NCBI GenBank assembly: GCA_963793105.1
Contig: CAWBZB010000010.1
Location: 1 to 64,000 of the forward strand
Direction of reading: 5' to 3'
DNA: 64,000 bases
Source: UBA10649 sp963793105
GTDB taxonomy: Bacteria > Actinomycetota > Actinomycetes > S36-B12
Shown here: piece after piece, positions 44,734 to 53,230 of the stretch
Numbering within the stretch: position 1 is the first letter of the stretch
Layout: every line of letters starts with the position of its first letter
The notes under the pieces: generated by a model
Database searches by the model: none
Seen by the model: the letters and a program-made list of their open reading frames with translations, nothing else
What the model was told of the DNA's origin: nothing
Made by a program: the position numbers and the translations under genes

Positions 44734-45390
44734 TCAGGCGGGCTTGTAGCCGATGGCGTAGATCGACTCGAAGTCCCGCTCGGGCATGTCGGTTTCGGGG
44801 TCGAACGCCCGTTCAGCGACGCGCTCGTAGCCGGCGAGTCGCAGGACGTGCAGCAGGTTGTCCTGGTCGAACATGTACCGATGCTCGCCCGCCATGTATG
44901 CGACGTAGTTCAGAGCGTCGATGCGGGTGGTGTCGTGGTACGCGGGGCGCCAGCCGAAGTGGTCGTCCGGCAGGTCGACGATGCCCAGGTAGTGCTCCAC
45001 GTACATCCGGGCGTTGGGAACGACGATCGAGAACGCACCCCCCGGCTTGAGTGCGCGCAGTCCCTCGCGGAGCAGGGCCTGGCCATCCTCGAAGGACAGG
45101 TGCTCGAACAGATGCGACGAGTAGAGGGCATCGACAGTGCCGTCGGGGAACGGAATTCCGTACCGCAGGTCCCAGTACAGGTCGCACTCGTGCGACACGT
45201 CCACCGTGGTCCAGCCGTTCTCACCCGCGCGGTAGCCGCCGCCGAGATCGAGTTTGAGGGGCCGTGCGCCGGAAGTCAGGGCGCTCAGTGATTTGCGCGA
45301 GCGTGACATCCGGCGGCGGCGGTCGACGTCCTCGTACACGGCGGTGCTGAACGGCACCTTCTCGCGGATGAACTGCCGCAGACTACTCAC
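44734..45390 (-). CDS. Class I SAM-dependent methyltransferase
   Basis: A 218-residue soluble methyltransferase. The SAM-binding core starts LKLDLGGGYRAGENGWTTVD (residues about 45-64), a variant motif I found in sugar- and glycan-modifying methyltransferases; then IPFPDGTVDALYSSHLFEHL and LKPGGAFSIVVPNARMY. MAGEHRYMFDQDNLLHVL is typical of this subgroup. GTG 45390 is preferred because AAGGGGA lies 4 nt upstream; an in-frame TTG at 45414 is less likely. TAGAGT at 45429-45424 on the minus strand could be its own promoter, separating it from the membrane gene upstream. Acceptor unknown. Confidence 0.85.
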   Translation of the reverse strand: MSSLRQFIREKVPFSTAVYEDVDRRRRMSRSRKSLSALTSGARPLKLDLGGGYRAGENGWTTVDVSHECDLYWDLRYGIPFPDGTVDALYSSHLFEHLSFEDGQALLREGLRALKPGGAFSIVVPNARMYVEHYLGIVDLPDDHFGWRPAYHDTTRIDALNYVAYMAGEHRYMFDQDNLLHVLRLAGYERVAERAFDPETDMPERDFESIYAIGYKPA

Positions 45391-45437
45391 GAGGTCCCCT
45401 TGTCGCTGAGCCAAAGCGCGGTAACTCTACCGAGGCC

Positions 45438-47675
45438 TCAGCAGCCCGCGTCGTCCAGCCGGAGCACCAGAGCTGTTGGAGTCTCGAACGCCGCGGTTGC
45501 GAAGGGGCGCCACTCGCGTCGCTCGGTCCGTGTCGGATCGACCCACAGCCAGGTGACGCCGGCGGAGCAGAGCGGCGCGGCGGTACCTGTCGTGGGGTCG
45601 CTGATGAAGGCGAGGGTCGCGGCCTCACGTTCGAGCAAAGTCGCGACATTGGCCGGCGTCCCGTACGGCGCCTGGTAGCGGATCCCCGAGACGTAGGTCT
45701 GGAGTCCCGTGAGCGCCGGGACGAAAGGACTGAAGGTGATGTTGGTGGCCACGAGATCGTCGGCTCGGGCGTTCTCCCGGAGCCAGGTGGCGGCCGCGAC
45801 GTGCTCGGGACCCCACTCTCGAACATCGACCGTGTCGAGGGCGTCGGTGAAGGTGACCTGTGGACTGAACGCCTCCTCACTGAGCCCGGGCTGTCGCCCG
45901 ACGTCGCCGGTGCCCGCGCCCAGTGCGCGACCTGGAGCGGACAGCAGTGCCAGCACCAGCACGGTCATCGCCAGCCACCTCAGGCGCGACGTGCCGACGA
46001 GCAGACGGTCGCGGGAGACGACCCACCCCGCGACCACTGCGCCACCGACCCCGACGAGCGGACCGAGCCAGCGGACTGTCCCGGTCCAGACATTGCCTCC
46101 GGAGGCGCCGGAGGTCCAGAGCAGTCCCACCACGACGGCGAGTCCGATGGCACTCAGGCCGGCCCACCAGACCGGCCGCCTCGGCCAGAAGCCCTCGCCG
46201 GCCGCACCGGTGACCTCGCAGGCCCTGGCCACCCCTGCAGCGGACAGGATCGAGAGCGGGGCGGAGGCGGCCAGTGCGAACCAGGTGTCGTTGAGTCCGC
46301 CGCTGATCAGGACCACGGTCCCGAGTCCCGCGAGGGCGAAGCCCACCCCCAGGACAGTGTCCGGCTCCCAGCGGGAGGTGCGATCAACGACCAGCCAGAC
46401 CAGCCCGGCCCATCGCACGGAGATGGCCACGAGCAGGATGATCGTGCCCAGCACGATGCCGGTCGAGCCGCTTATGGGGTTGAGCCCCTGGACGCTCGAT
46501 GCCCGGTCCAGCAGCTGCAGCAGTTTCAGTCCGCCGGGATCCGCCGATCCGGACACAATGAGGACGTAGGCCGTGACCACGCCCACGAAGGCAGCGAGCA
46601 GATCGAGGACGGCGACTCGCCACCACGCCTCGCGACGCAGCACGGCGACAGCGGCGAGGAGAGCGAGGGCCGCCAGGGCGACGGCTCCGGAGCTGATCTT
46701 GCCGCCGGCGACGCAGAAGGCAAGAAGTGCGATGAGGGTTGCGTGGGCGATCGTGGAACCGGTGGGGGATCGCTCGCTGGCGGCCCGGGCCAGCCCGACG
46801 ATGACGGCGAGCGACAGTGCAAGCAGCCAGACTGTCGAGAGAGCCTGGGAGGGGGAGTCGAAGTTCAGGATCGTGCCGTAGTTGGCCCCGACGTACCCCC
46901 CCATGATGAGGAGCACCACGGCCAGGCTGGGTGCCCAGGGCACCCGTGTCAGGCGCTGTGTCCAGGCGATGGCGAGGAAGGCGGCAGCGAGGATGGTGGT
47001 GAATGGCAGGGCCCGGGTGAGCACGACGAAGGGATCGGCGGCGACCGCCTGCGACAGGTTCCCCGCCCAGGCGTAGACAAGCCAGTGGTACCGGACGAGG
47101 GCGTCGGACATGAAGATGCTGTCGAGCGGCCCGAGCCTGGCGAGCGACGTGCCCAGCGCCTCGAAGAAGAGCATGTCGCCGTGGTAGCGGCCCCACAATC
47201 CGGTCCAGGTGAGCGGGTAGTTGAGCAGGTTGACGTAGAGGGACAGCAACCCGAGGCCGGCCGTCAGAGCGAGGGCGGGCAGGGTCCCCGCCGCAAGCGC
47301 GGTCGCCTGCTTCCCTGCGCGCGTGGAAGGAACGCGGCCGCGCACGCGTCGCGTCGACCAGACCATGAGGAGAACGAGTGCGGGGAGGAACCAGCCCCAG
47401 CCCCCGAGCCCCAGGGTGCGGATGGCCAGCGAGGACAGCACGGACAAGGCGGTGCCGATGGCCAGACCCATGCCGATGGCCTCGACCACGGGAGGCGCCG
47501 ACCCGCGGACGAGTCCCCAGGCGTAGGAGCCGGCCGCTGTCTGCACGCCCACGACGACCGTGAGGGCGACTGCGGAGATCGCGCCGACTCCCGAGGCGAG
47601 GAGGAAGATCACTGCGACGAGTGCGACACCGCTGACGACGAGCCAGGGGGCCGTTCGCGGGTGACGCAGCGGCAT
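45438..47675 (-). CDS. Very large polytopic membrane protein, GT-C-like
   Basis: A 745-residue protein with about 15 membrane segments and a 190-residue external C-terminal domain with two cysteines (PLCSAG and the final DAGC). The large loop near residue 170 has LWGRYHGDMLFFEALGTSL followed by RYHWLVYAWAGNLSQ, conserved-looking acidic and aromatic residues at the position of the GT-C catalytic loop. NYGTILNFDSPSQALSTVWL is another amphipathic element. ATG 47675 follows a GAAGGT ribosome site; GTG 47681 is an alternative. A minus-strand TACACT at 47712-47707 would give a 25-nt leader. I do not recognise a named family; membrane glycosyltransferase or polymerase are both possible. Confidence 0.68.
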   Translation of the reverse strand: MPLRHPRTAPWLVVSGVALVAVIFLLASGVGAISAVALTVVVGVQTAAGSYAWGLVRGSAPPVVEAIGMGLAIGTALSVLSSLAIRTLGLGGWGWFLPALVLLMVWSTRRVRGRVPSTRAGKQATALAAGTLPALALTAGLGLLSLYVNLLNYPLTWTGLWGRYHGDMLFFEALGTSLARLGPLDSIFMSDALVRYHWLVYAWAGNLSQAVAADPFVVLTRALPFTTILAAAFLAIAWTQRLTRVPWAPSLAVVLLIMGGYVGANYGTILNFDSPSQALSTVWLLALSLAVIVGLARAASERSPTGSTIAHATLIALLAFCVAGGKISSGAVALAALALLAAVAVLRREAWWRVAVLDLLAAFVGVVTAYVLIVSGSADPGGLKLLQLLDRASSVQGLNPISGSTGIVLGTIILLVAISVRWAGLVWLVVDRTSRWEPDTVLGVGFALAGLGTVVLISGGLNDTWFALAASAPLSILSAAGVARACEVTGAAGEGFWPRRPVWWAGLSAIGLAVVVGLLWTSGASGGNVWTGTVRWLGPLVGVGGAVVAGWVVSRDRLLVGTSRLRWLAMTVLVLALLSAPGRALGAGTGDVGRQPGLSEEAFSPQVTFTDALDTVDVREWGPEHVAAATWLRENARADDLVATNITFSPFVPALTGLQTYVSGIRYQAPYGTPANVATLLEREAATLAFISDPTTGTAAPLCSAGVTWLWVDPTRTERREWRPFATAAFETPTALVLRLDDAGC

Positions 47676-47706
47676 GGGCACCTTCGAGTCGTCGGTGGGC
47701 AGACCC

Positions 47707-47742
47707 AGTGTAAGGACCGGTCGCGTCAGCGGGGCCTAGGAT
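47707..47742. promoter_or_regulatory. Divergent promoter elements between a membrane gene and a GT4 gene
   Basis: Minus strand: TACACT (47712-47707), about 31 nt before ATG 47675, which has a ribosome site. Plus strand: TAGGAT (47737-47742), exactly 6 nt before GTG 47749, which has none. The pair shows one led and one leaderless gene in the same gap. Confidence 0.45.
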
Positions 47743-47748
47743 CGGGCC

Positions 47749-48840
47749 GTGCGGGTGGCCTTCGATGAGCAGATCTTCGCCATCCAGGCGTATGGGGGCA
47801 TCTCGCGGATGTTTGCGGAACTGGCTCGCCAGTTCGTGGACGACCCGGACCTCGGCGTCGATCTGCTGCCGTTGAGCGCCCCTATCATCAACCGCTACGT
47901 GCTCGACAACGAGCGACTCCGCGCACGCATGGCAGTCTGGGATGCCGGTCACGAGTACCTGTCACTCGGCCGCTACTTCCTGCGCGTGCAGCCTCGCCGA
48001 CGCCTGGACGTCGTGCACAACACGTTCTACCTGCCGCACGGACTGGCCGGATACCCCGGGGCGAAACGCGTCGTGACCGTTCACGACATGATCCCCGAAC
48101 TGATGCCGCAGACCCGTCGCCGCCTGGACTTCGTGACGCTGAAGAAGCGCTACGTGAAGTCCGCCGATCACGTCATCTGCGTCTCGGAGGCCACTCGCGA
48201 CGACATGCTCCGTTGCTACGGCTCGATCAAGGCGTCGATCTCGGTCGTGCACCACGGGGTGGACCCGCTGTTCCAGCCCGGGGCCCCAAGGCTCCCCGAC
48301 GTCCCGGATCGCTACGTGCTCTTCGTGGGCAATCGCAGCCAGTACAAGGACGCCGCTGTCCTGATGCGGGCCTTCAGCGCGCTGTCGGCCGACGATCCGG
48401 AGCTCAGCCTGCTCTTCGTGGGCGGCGGGCCACTGAGCGGCCAGGAGCGGGCCGCGTTGAGCACCCTGGGCATCGCAACCCGCACCCGACAGGTGTCGCT
48501 CACCGACGATGCGATGCCCGGCGCCTACGGCAATGCGGTGATGTGCGTATTCCCCTCGCGATTCGAGGGGTTCGGGCTGCCCGCACTGGAGTCGATGGCA
48601 TGCGGGACGCCGACCGTGCTGGCGCGGGCGACGTCGCTTCCGGAGGTAGGCGGGGACGCAGCGCTCTACTTCACCCCCGGTGACGAGCACGAGCTGGCGG
48701 ACGTGATGAGGCGGGTCCTCGCGGGGGGCGAGGACGTCAGGCGACTGCAGTCCGATGGACTGGAGCGGGCTGGACGGTTCACGTGGCGGGCGTCGGCCGA
48801 GGAGACGGCTGCGGTGTACCGCGCGACGCTGAACCCCTGA
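47749..48840 (+). CDS. GT4-type glycosyltransferase
   Basis: A 363-residue GT-B enzyme. VAFDEQIFAIQAYGGISRMF is the acceptor-side start with the G-G-I-S-R element seen in mannosyl- and rhamnosyl-transferases of this group. HNTFYLPHG, VTVHDMIPELMPQ, ADHVICVSEATRDDML and SVVHHGVDPLF follow. The donor domain has LFVGNRSQYKDAAVLMRAF, LLFVGGGPL and FPSRFEGFGLPALESMACG with the E-x7-E pair. GTG 47749 fits the leaderless promoter. The convergent fucosyltransferase-like gene ends 5 nt after its stop. Donor sugar is not readable; GDP-linked sugars are common in the family. Confidence 0.9.
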   Translation: MRVAFDEQIFAIQAYGGISRMFAELARQFVDDPDLGVDLLPLSAPIINRYVLDNERLRARMAVWDAGHEYLSLGRYFLRVQPRRRLDVVHNTFYLPHGLAGYPGAKRVVTVHDMIPELMPQTRRRLDFVTLKKRYVKSADHVICVSEATRDDMLRCYGSIKASISVVHHGVDPLFQPGAPRLPDVPDRYVLFVGNRSQYKDAAVLMRAFSALSADDPELSLLFVGGGPLSGQERAALSTLGIATRTRQVSLTDDAMPGAYGNAVMCVFPSRFEGFGLPALESMACGTPTVLARATSLPEVGGDAALYFTPGDEHELADVMRRVLAGGEDVRRLQSDGLERAGRFTWRASAEETAAVYRATLNP

Positions 48841-48845
48841 GGCTG

Positions 48846-49829
48846 CTACCGGGAGAACCAGTGCCGGGCCGGGTAGGTCACGGCTGCCCTGCCCAGAGTC
48901 ATGGACCGATGACCGAAGGCACGCACGCCGCTGGTGGCCAACGCACTCGAGGACGACCACGACCCAGAGGCCACGCACGCCTCGACAGCGTAGGAGGACT
49001 CGGCGAAGTAGACCAGGTGCTGGGCTCGGGCGAGTGCCCGCCAGTCGGCGAGCGCCGGACCCGCGCTGGTCGTGGCGGCGAGACGGGGGAACTCGTCGGC
49101 TAGCGAGTCGGGACGCAGCCCCAGTCGGCCGGCCGTGTCCGTCCATCGTGCGCGTGCATCGGGGGAGTCACTGGCGATGAAGACGTCCGAGAGACCTGAC
49201 GACTTCACCTGCCGGAGCAGTTCCGCGCGGATCGTACGTGTACGGGGGGCCTGATGGGCGCGGTCGGAGTAGCGCAGGTGCAGTCCCAGGTAGCCGTCGG
49301 GATGGCGGGCCGTGACAGTGCGCGCCGCTTCCTCGATCGCGGGATGGAAGGCGAGAGCCCGGTAGTAGTCGCGCTTGGCCGCGAGGAAGGTGTCCGACCA
49401 CTCACCGTCAGCCGCATCCGGTGTCGCGATATCGAAGCTGCCACCGGCCACGATGACGAGGTCGACGGGCTTGTCCGTGTCCGCGAGCGCGGCGGCGAGG
49501 TCGCCCATGAGCGACTGCTCCCCGCGATCGTGGCCGCGCACGGAGATCCGGGACGCTCGTGGATCGACCGTCAGGTAGCGAGGCACGATATCCAGTCGTA
49601 CGCCGAAGTCCCGAGCCGCTACGTCTTCCGAGACGACGTAGCGGGAGCACCAGTCGGCCGCGAACGCGTCACTGGCAGCGCCTGGCACCATGGGGTGCGG
49701 CGTCCAGCACACGCTGAGCGGTGCCTCGAAGCGTCGGGCCAGGATCGCGCTGCTCGCCAGAGCCTGGAGGCGGTTCACATAGCCGTTCATCGGGTAGAGG
49801 AGCACGCGCTTGACTCGCGGACCCATCAC
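48846..49829 (-). CDS. Putative fucosyltransferase-like GT-B protein
   Basis: A 327-residue protein without membrane segments. The start LLYPMNGYVNRLQALASSAI resembles the N-terminal G-x-x-N-R-L element of GDP-fucose-dependent fucosyltransferases (FUT8/NodZ-like and O-fucosyltransferase folds). GYLGLHLRYSDRAHQ (about residues 177-191) matches their H-x-R donor-binding motif, and VFIASDSPDA followed by YFAESSYAVEACVASGS are the later conserved parts. fcl and gmd in this window would supply GDP-fucose. GTG 49829 lies 8 nt after a minus-strand TAGGCT and may be leaderless; ATG 49826 directly follows. The assignment rests on short motifs. Confidence 0.6.
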   Translation of the reverse strand: MMGPRVKRVLLYPMNGYVNRLQALASSAILARRFEAPLSVCWTPHPMVPGAASDAFAADWCSRYVVSEDVAARDFGVRLDIVPRYLTVDPRASRISVRGHDRGEQSLMGDLAAALADTDKPVDLVIVAGGSFDIATPDAADGEWSDTFLAAKRDYYRALAFHPAIEEAARTVTARHPDGYLGLHLRYSDRAHQAPRTRTIRAELLRQVKSSGLSDVFIASDSPDARARWTDTAGRLGLRPDSLADEFPRLAATTSAGPALADWRALARAQHLVYFAESSYAVEACVASGSWSSSSALATSGVRAFGHRSMTLGRAAVTYPARHWFSR

Positions 49830-49858
49830 GGTCGCCCAGCCTACCGAGTGGGTGGTTC

Positions 49859-51166
49859 GTGGTCGGAGGGTGGAAAGTAGCCTTGGACACGGGCGATCGA
49901 CGCCCCATCAGGACGGATGGATCAGTGACGGTGGCTGCCGAGGGCAGGGGGCTGGTCTCCCGCATCGGCGCACCTGTGAACGCCGCGTTCCCACGACTGT
50001 CGTGGAACATCTGGAGCGCCCGACGGACCCTAGGGCAGGCCGGCCTGAGCGAGGTGGTTCCTGCGGCCCGCAACCAGTGGGAGCGGCGTTCAGGTCGCGC
50101 GCGGCCCGGATCCGGAAGCCAGGCCAAGCTGCTGCTCGTCGTGCCCACTGCGGACTACGTCGAGATCCCCTGGGTGCCCGCGGTAGGCAACTACTCGTTC
50201 GAGCTCTACGAGACGGCCAAGGTCTGCCTAGGCGACGAACGAGTCCACACCCTGCGCATCGAGCCAGGTGGCACCGCTGAGGGGTGGCAGCGGCGAGTGG
50301 TCGAGGAGGCCTACGACCTCGGGGTCACCCACATCCTCGGGCGCATCGACATCGAGCCGAACGGATCCACGGACTGGGCCTGGGACCTGTTCGTTCGGCG
50401 CCTCCGCCGTTCGTGGCCGGGGGTCTTCCTGCCCCTGACCTACGACTCGGCGTATCCGTACCTGTCCATGCACCTCGACCGACTGACCCGGCTGCATAGC
50501 CGGACGATGCCGGTCGTGCTCGACCGGCCCATCACGCCCGTGATCCGACCGCACCGACCGTCCGCCGGCCCCCTCTTCCTCCCCTTGTCGACGCCTTCCA
50601 TGGACGTCCTGAACGAGGCGGTCGCCGGGATCGAGCATGATCTCGACCTCACCTTCATCGGCAACGTCCACGGCTACCCCTATCGCAGCGCCCTGCTGGC
50701 CGATCTCGAGGCCGCAGGGCTGGAGGTCACGGTCAATCCGCAACGGGAGGACATCGCCGCGGGAACAATGCCGGGCTTCACGGCCTACGCGCGCGCCCTC
50801 GCGCGCAGCCGGGTCACACTGAACTTCTCGCGCTGCAACGGCGTGCCGGTGACGCAGTTGAAGACGCGACTGCTCGAGGGCTCACTGTTCGGGACACTGG
50901 TGGCCTCGGACAGCCCGCTGTACGCGCAGGACTACTTCATCCAGGGCGAGGAGTTCATCAGCTATTCGTCACCGGGCGACCTGCGAGAGCAGTTGACGGT
51001 CCTTCACAATGATCCGCCGCTGCTGGCGAGGATGCGCGAAGCGGCGCGGCGGCGAGCCGAGTCGCTGCGCATCCGCAACTTCTGGACCAAAGTGGACGAG
51101 GGCCTCGGCGCTCGTGGGCTGCCGACCCTTGACCTCGTCCTCGAAGGGTCCGAGAGCCGGACCTAG
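49859..51166 (+). CDS. Glycosyltransferase of the CgeB-like (glycosyl transferase 1_2) group
   Basis: A 435-residue protein, probably GT-B. The C-terminal region has the group's features: YARALARSRVTLNFSRCNGV, QLKTRLLEGSLFGTLVASDS and QDYFIQGEEFISYSSPGDL. Upstream, LTFIGNVHGYPYRSALLADL marks the start of the donor domain near residue 260. The first 70 residues are poorly structured and Arg-rich, and the start is uncertain: GTG 49859 gives the longest frame, while GTG 49925 or 49931 would also keep the domains. Its stop shares CTAG with the convergent C-methyltransferase gene. Acceptor and donor unknown. Confidence 0.72.
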   Translation: MVGGWKVALDTGDRRPIRTDGSVTVAAEGRGLVSRIGAPVNAAFPRLSWNIWSARRTLGQAGLSEVVPAARNQWERRSGRARPGSGSQAKLLLVVPTADYVEIPWVPAVGNYSFELYETAKVCLGDERVHTLRIEPGGTAEGWQRRVVEEAYDLGVTHILGRIDIEPNGSTDWAWDLFVRRLRRSWPGVFLPLTYDSAYPYLSMHLDRLTRLHSRTMPVVLDRPITPVIRPHRPSAGPLFLPLSTPSMDVLNEAVAGIEHDLDLTFIGNVHGYPYRSALLADLEAAGLEVTVNPQREDIAAGTMPGFTAYARALARSRVTLNFSRCNGVPVTQLKTRLLEGSLFGTLVASDSPLYAQDYFIQGEEFISYSSPGDLREQLTVLHNDPPLLARMREAARRRAESLRIRNFWTKVDEGLGARGLPTLDLVLEGSESRT

Positions 51167-52422
51167 TAGCCGACGACCTCGATGTCGGGCAGGGGGAAGA
51201 TCAGCCGACCACCGCTGGCCAGGTAGGGCTCGAGCGTCACCATGAAAGTCTCGCGGAAGTGCCACGGGAGGATGAGCAGGTAGTCCGGATCCTGGGCGAG
51301 CACATCGTCCTCGCTGACGATCGGGATCCCGGTGCCTGGCAGGAATCTGCCGAACTTGTAGGGATTGACGTCGCCCGACGCAGGTCGAGACAGCTCTGGG
51401 CCGATGCCGGTCGTCTGGAGGAGAACGTTGCCCTTGGTCGACGCGCCGAGGCCCATGATCGTCTGCACCGCTCGCCTTGAGCTCAGTGAGCAGTTCGAGC
51501 AGGTCGGTCTGCCGCTCGCGCACGACCTCCGCGAAGCGCCGCCCAGGTCTCCGAGCTCATGGATCACGGTTGCGCCGCTCCTGCTCCAGCAGCCAGCCGG
51601 GGATGATCGACTGCGTGGTCCACGGGCCGTCCGGACTTGGCCGCCGTGACGGAGATCGATCCGCCGTTGACGGCGTTGGTCGCCACGTCGACGATGATGA
51701 AGCCGGCCTCGTCCAGGATCTCGCTTGATGGTCGTGAGCGAGTAGTACTCGAGGTGCTCGTGGCAGATCGTGTCGTAGGCGCCGCTGCGGAGCATCCAGG
51801 GCATGTAGCTCTGCTCGAAGTGCCACAGGCCGTCGTCGGCCAACGCGTGGCGGATGTCGCGGGCGAAGGCGACCGGATCCTCGAGGTCGTAGAACATCGC
51901 GATCGACGTGACGATCTTCGCCCGTGCATCCGAGACGGAGTCGAAGTTGGCCGCTGTGAAGAAGTCCGCGACGCAGACGGTGTCGTCATCGTAGAACTCG
52001 CGGAACTTGGCGATGGTCGGGTCGATGCCCACGAGGGTCACGCCGGTCGTCGTCGTAGGACCGCAGGAGGCTGCCGTCGTTGGCGCCGATGTCGAGGACC
52101 GTGTCACCCGCCTGCAGCCCGGCCCGCCACTCCAGTCGATGTGCCGTCCGGGCGAGGTGCTGGACCATCGACGCGTTGAGTCCGCTGCGGTAGCCGTAGT
52201 TGTCGCCGTAGAGCACGTCGGCCGGGAACGAGTCGTCGAGCTGGGCCAGACCGCACGTCCTTGCAGACGACAAGGGCGAGGCGACCTTGGTCGATGGCTT
52301 CGGTCGGCGAGGCGGGAAAGACGCCGGTGAAGGCCGTCGAGCCGAAGTCCAGGACCTTGGCGATGTCCGGGCTGTGGCAGATCCGGCACTGCGTGATGGC
52401 GCCCACGGTGGTGCTCCCGCAT
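51163..52422 (-). pseudogene. Sugar C-methyltransferase (TylCIII/NovU type), about eight frameshifts
   Basis: Reconstructs to about 415 residues with the three-part layout of NDP-hexose C-methyltransferases: an N-terminal zinc-binding region (CRICHSPDIAKVLDFGSTAF and a later CKTCGLAQLDDSF), a SAM domain (GDTVLDIGANDGSLLRSY, VGIDPTIAKFREF, CHEHLEYYSLTTI) and a C-terminal domain (GLGASTKGNVLLQTTGI, LPWHFRETF). Such enzymes add a branching methyl group to a keto-deoxysugar nucleotide. One-base insertions near 52410, 52259, 52050, 51723, 51634, 51566 and 51480 and a deletion near 51535 break it; every segment between breaks keeps family sequence. ATG 52422 is the probable start. It is the last gene of the minus operon from 54927. 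Confidence 0.8.
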
Positions 52423-52494
52423 GTCGCTGGCCGTGAAGTCTTGCGGTACCGGCGAGGATAGTGGGCGGACGAACGGTCGATCTGAATAGTGACG

Positions 52495-53230
52495 CTAGCG
52501 ACCGTGCTCGAGCGCGGTAGAGGTGGGACAGATCCTTGACGAGCCGGACGTACTGAGAACGGTTCATCTTGGACCCGGCGACATCGTGCCAACCCATCAC
52601 CGGCTCCTCCCAGATGCGCATGGGCCGCCCCACGGCAGGCCCCCAGCGGAGGAGAAGCTCGATATCGGGAAACCAGCGCGTCGTGAACGGAGTGGCGAGG
52701 CACTGGGCCAGCCCGTCATCGTTGCGGAAGAGCTTGAAACCCGACTGCGTGTCGTAGACCGCGTACTTGTGCAGGGGGGATACCAACGTCGTGATGACCC
52801 GTCCGATGTAGTGGCGCGAGGCGTGCCGCTCGATCTCTCGCCCTGCCATGAGGACCCGCGCCGACCACACCGCGTCGAAGTCAGCCTCCGCTGGGGCCAG
52901 CATCTTCATGCCGAGGCTCACGAGTCGGCTGACCTCCTCGGAGGGGAATGCGCCGTCGGCGTCCAAGTACCCGACCACGTCGGGAGACAGCTCACGCGCC
53001 GCGACGAGACCGTGGCGAAGGGCTTCACCCTTTCCGGAGTTGTCCGGCAGTTCGAGCGAGGTGGCTCCGGTGACCTCGCAGGTCGCATCTATGCGTCGCT
53101 GGGTGTCGTCGGAGGACCCATCGTTGACGAAGATCACAGTGAGATCCGGGGTGGCGGTGACCCGACTCCAGTAGTCGGCGTCCCAACGCGCCGACTCGTT
53201 GTAGCAAGGAACGACGAGGATGCTGCTCAC
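52495..53230 (-). CDS. GT2 glycosyltransferase, DPM1/Alg5-like
   Basis: About 244 residues. ILVVPCYNESARW, VIFVNDGSSDDT, NSGKGEALRHGL and GYLDADGAFPSEEV (metal-binding D-A-D) are classic for polyprenyl-phosphate glucosyl/mannosyl synthases of the Alg5 type; VYDTQSGFKLFRND and RWFPDIELLLR follow. GTG 53230 overlaps the upstream stop as GTGA. In the sequence as given the frame runs past the expected end to 51986; skipping one G near 52512 leads to a TAG at 52497-52495, giving a C-terminus of normal length and a 72-nt gap before the methyltransferase. So the 3' end given here is a reconstruction. It could supply lipid-linked sugar to the adjacent GT-C protein. Confidence 0.8.

Noticed and set aside
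45801..47768. About 650-codon plus-strand frame opposite the large polytopic protein
   Set aside because: Extreme Gly/Asp/Arg/Gln composition with no hydrophobic core or motif. The minus-strand frame gives a coherent membrane protein with a promoter and ribosome site.
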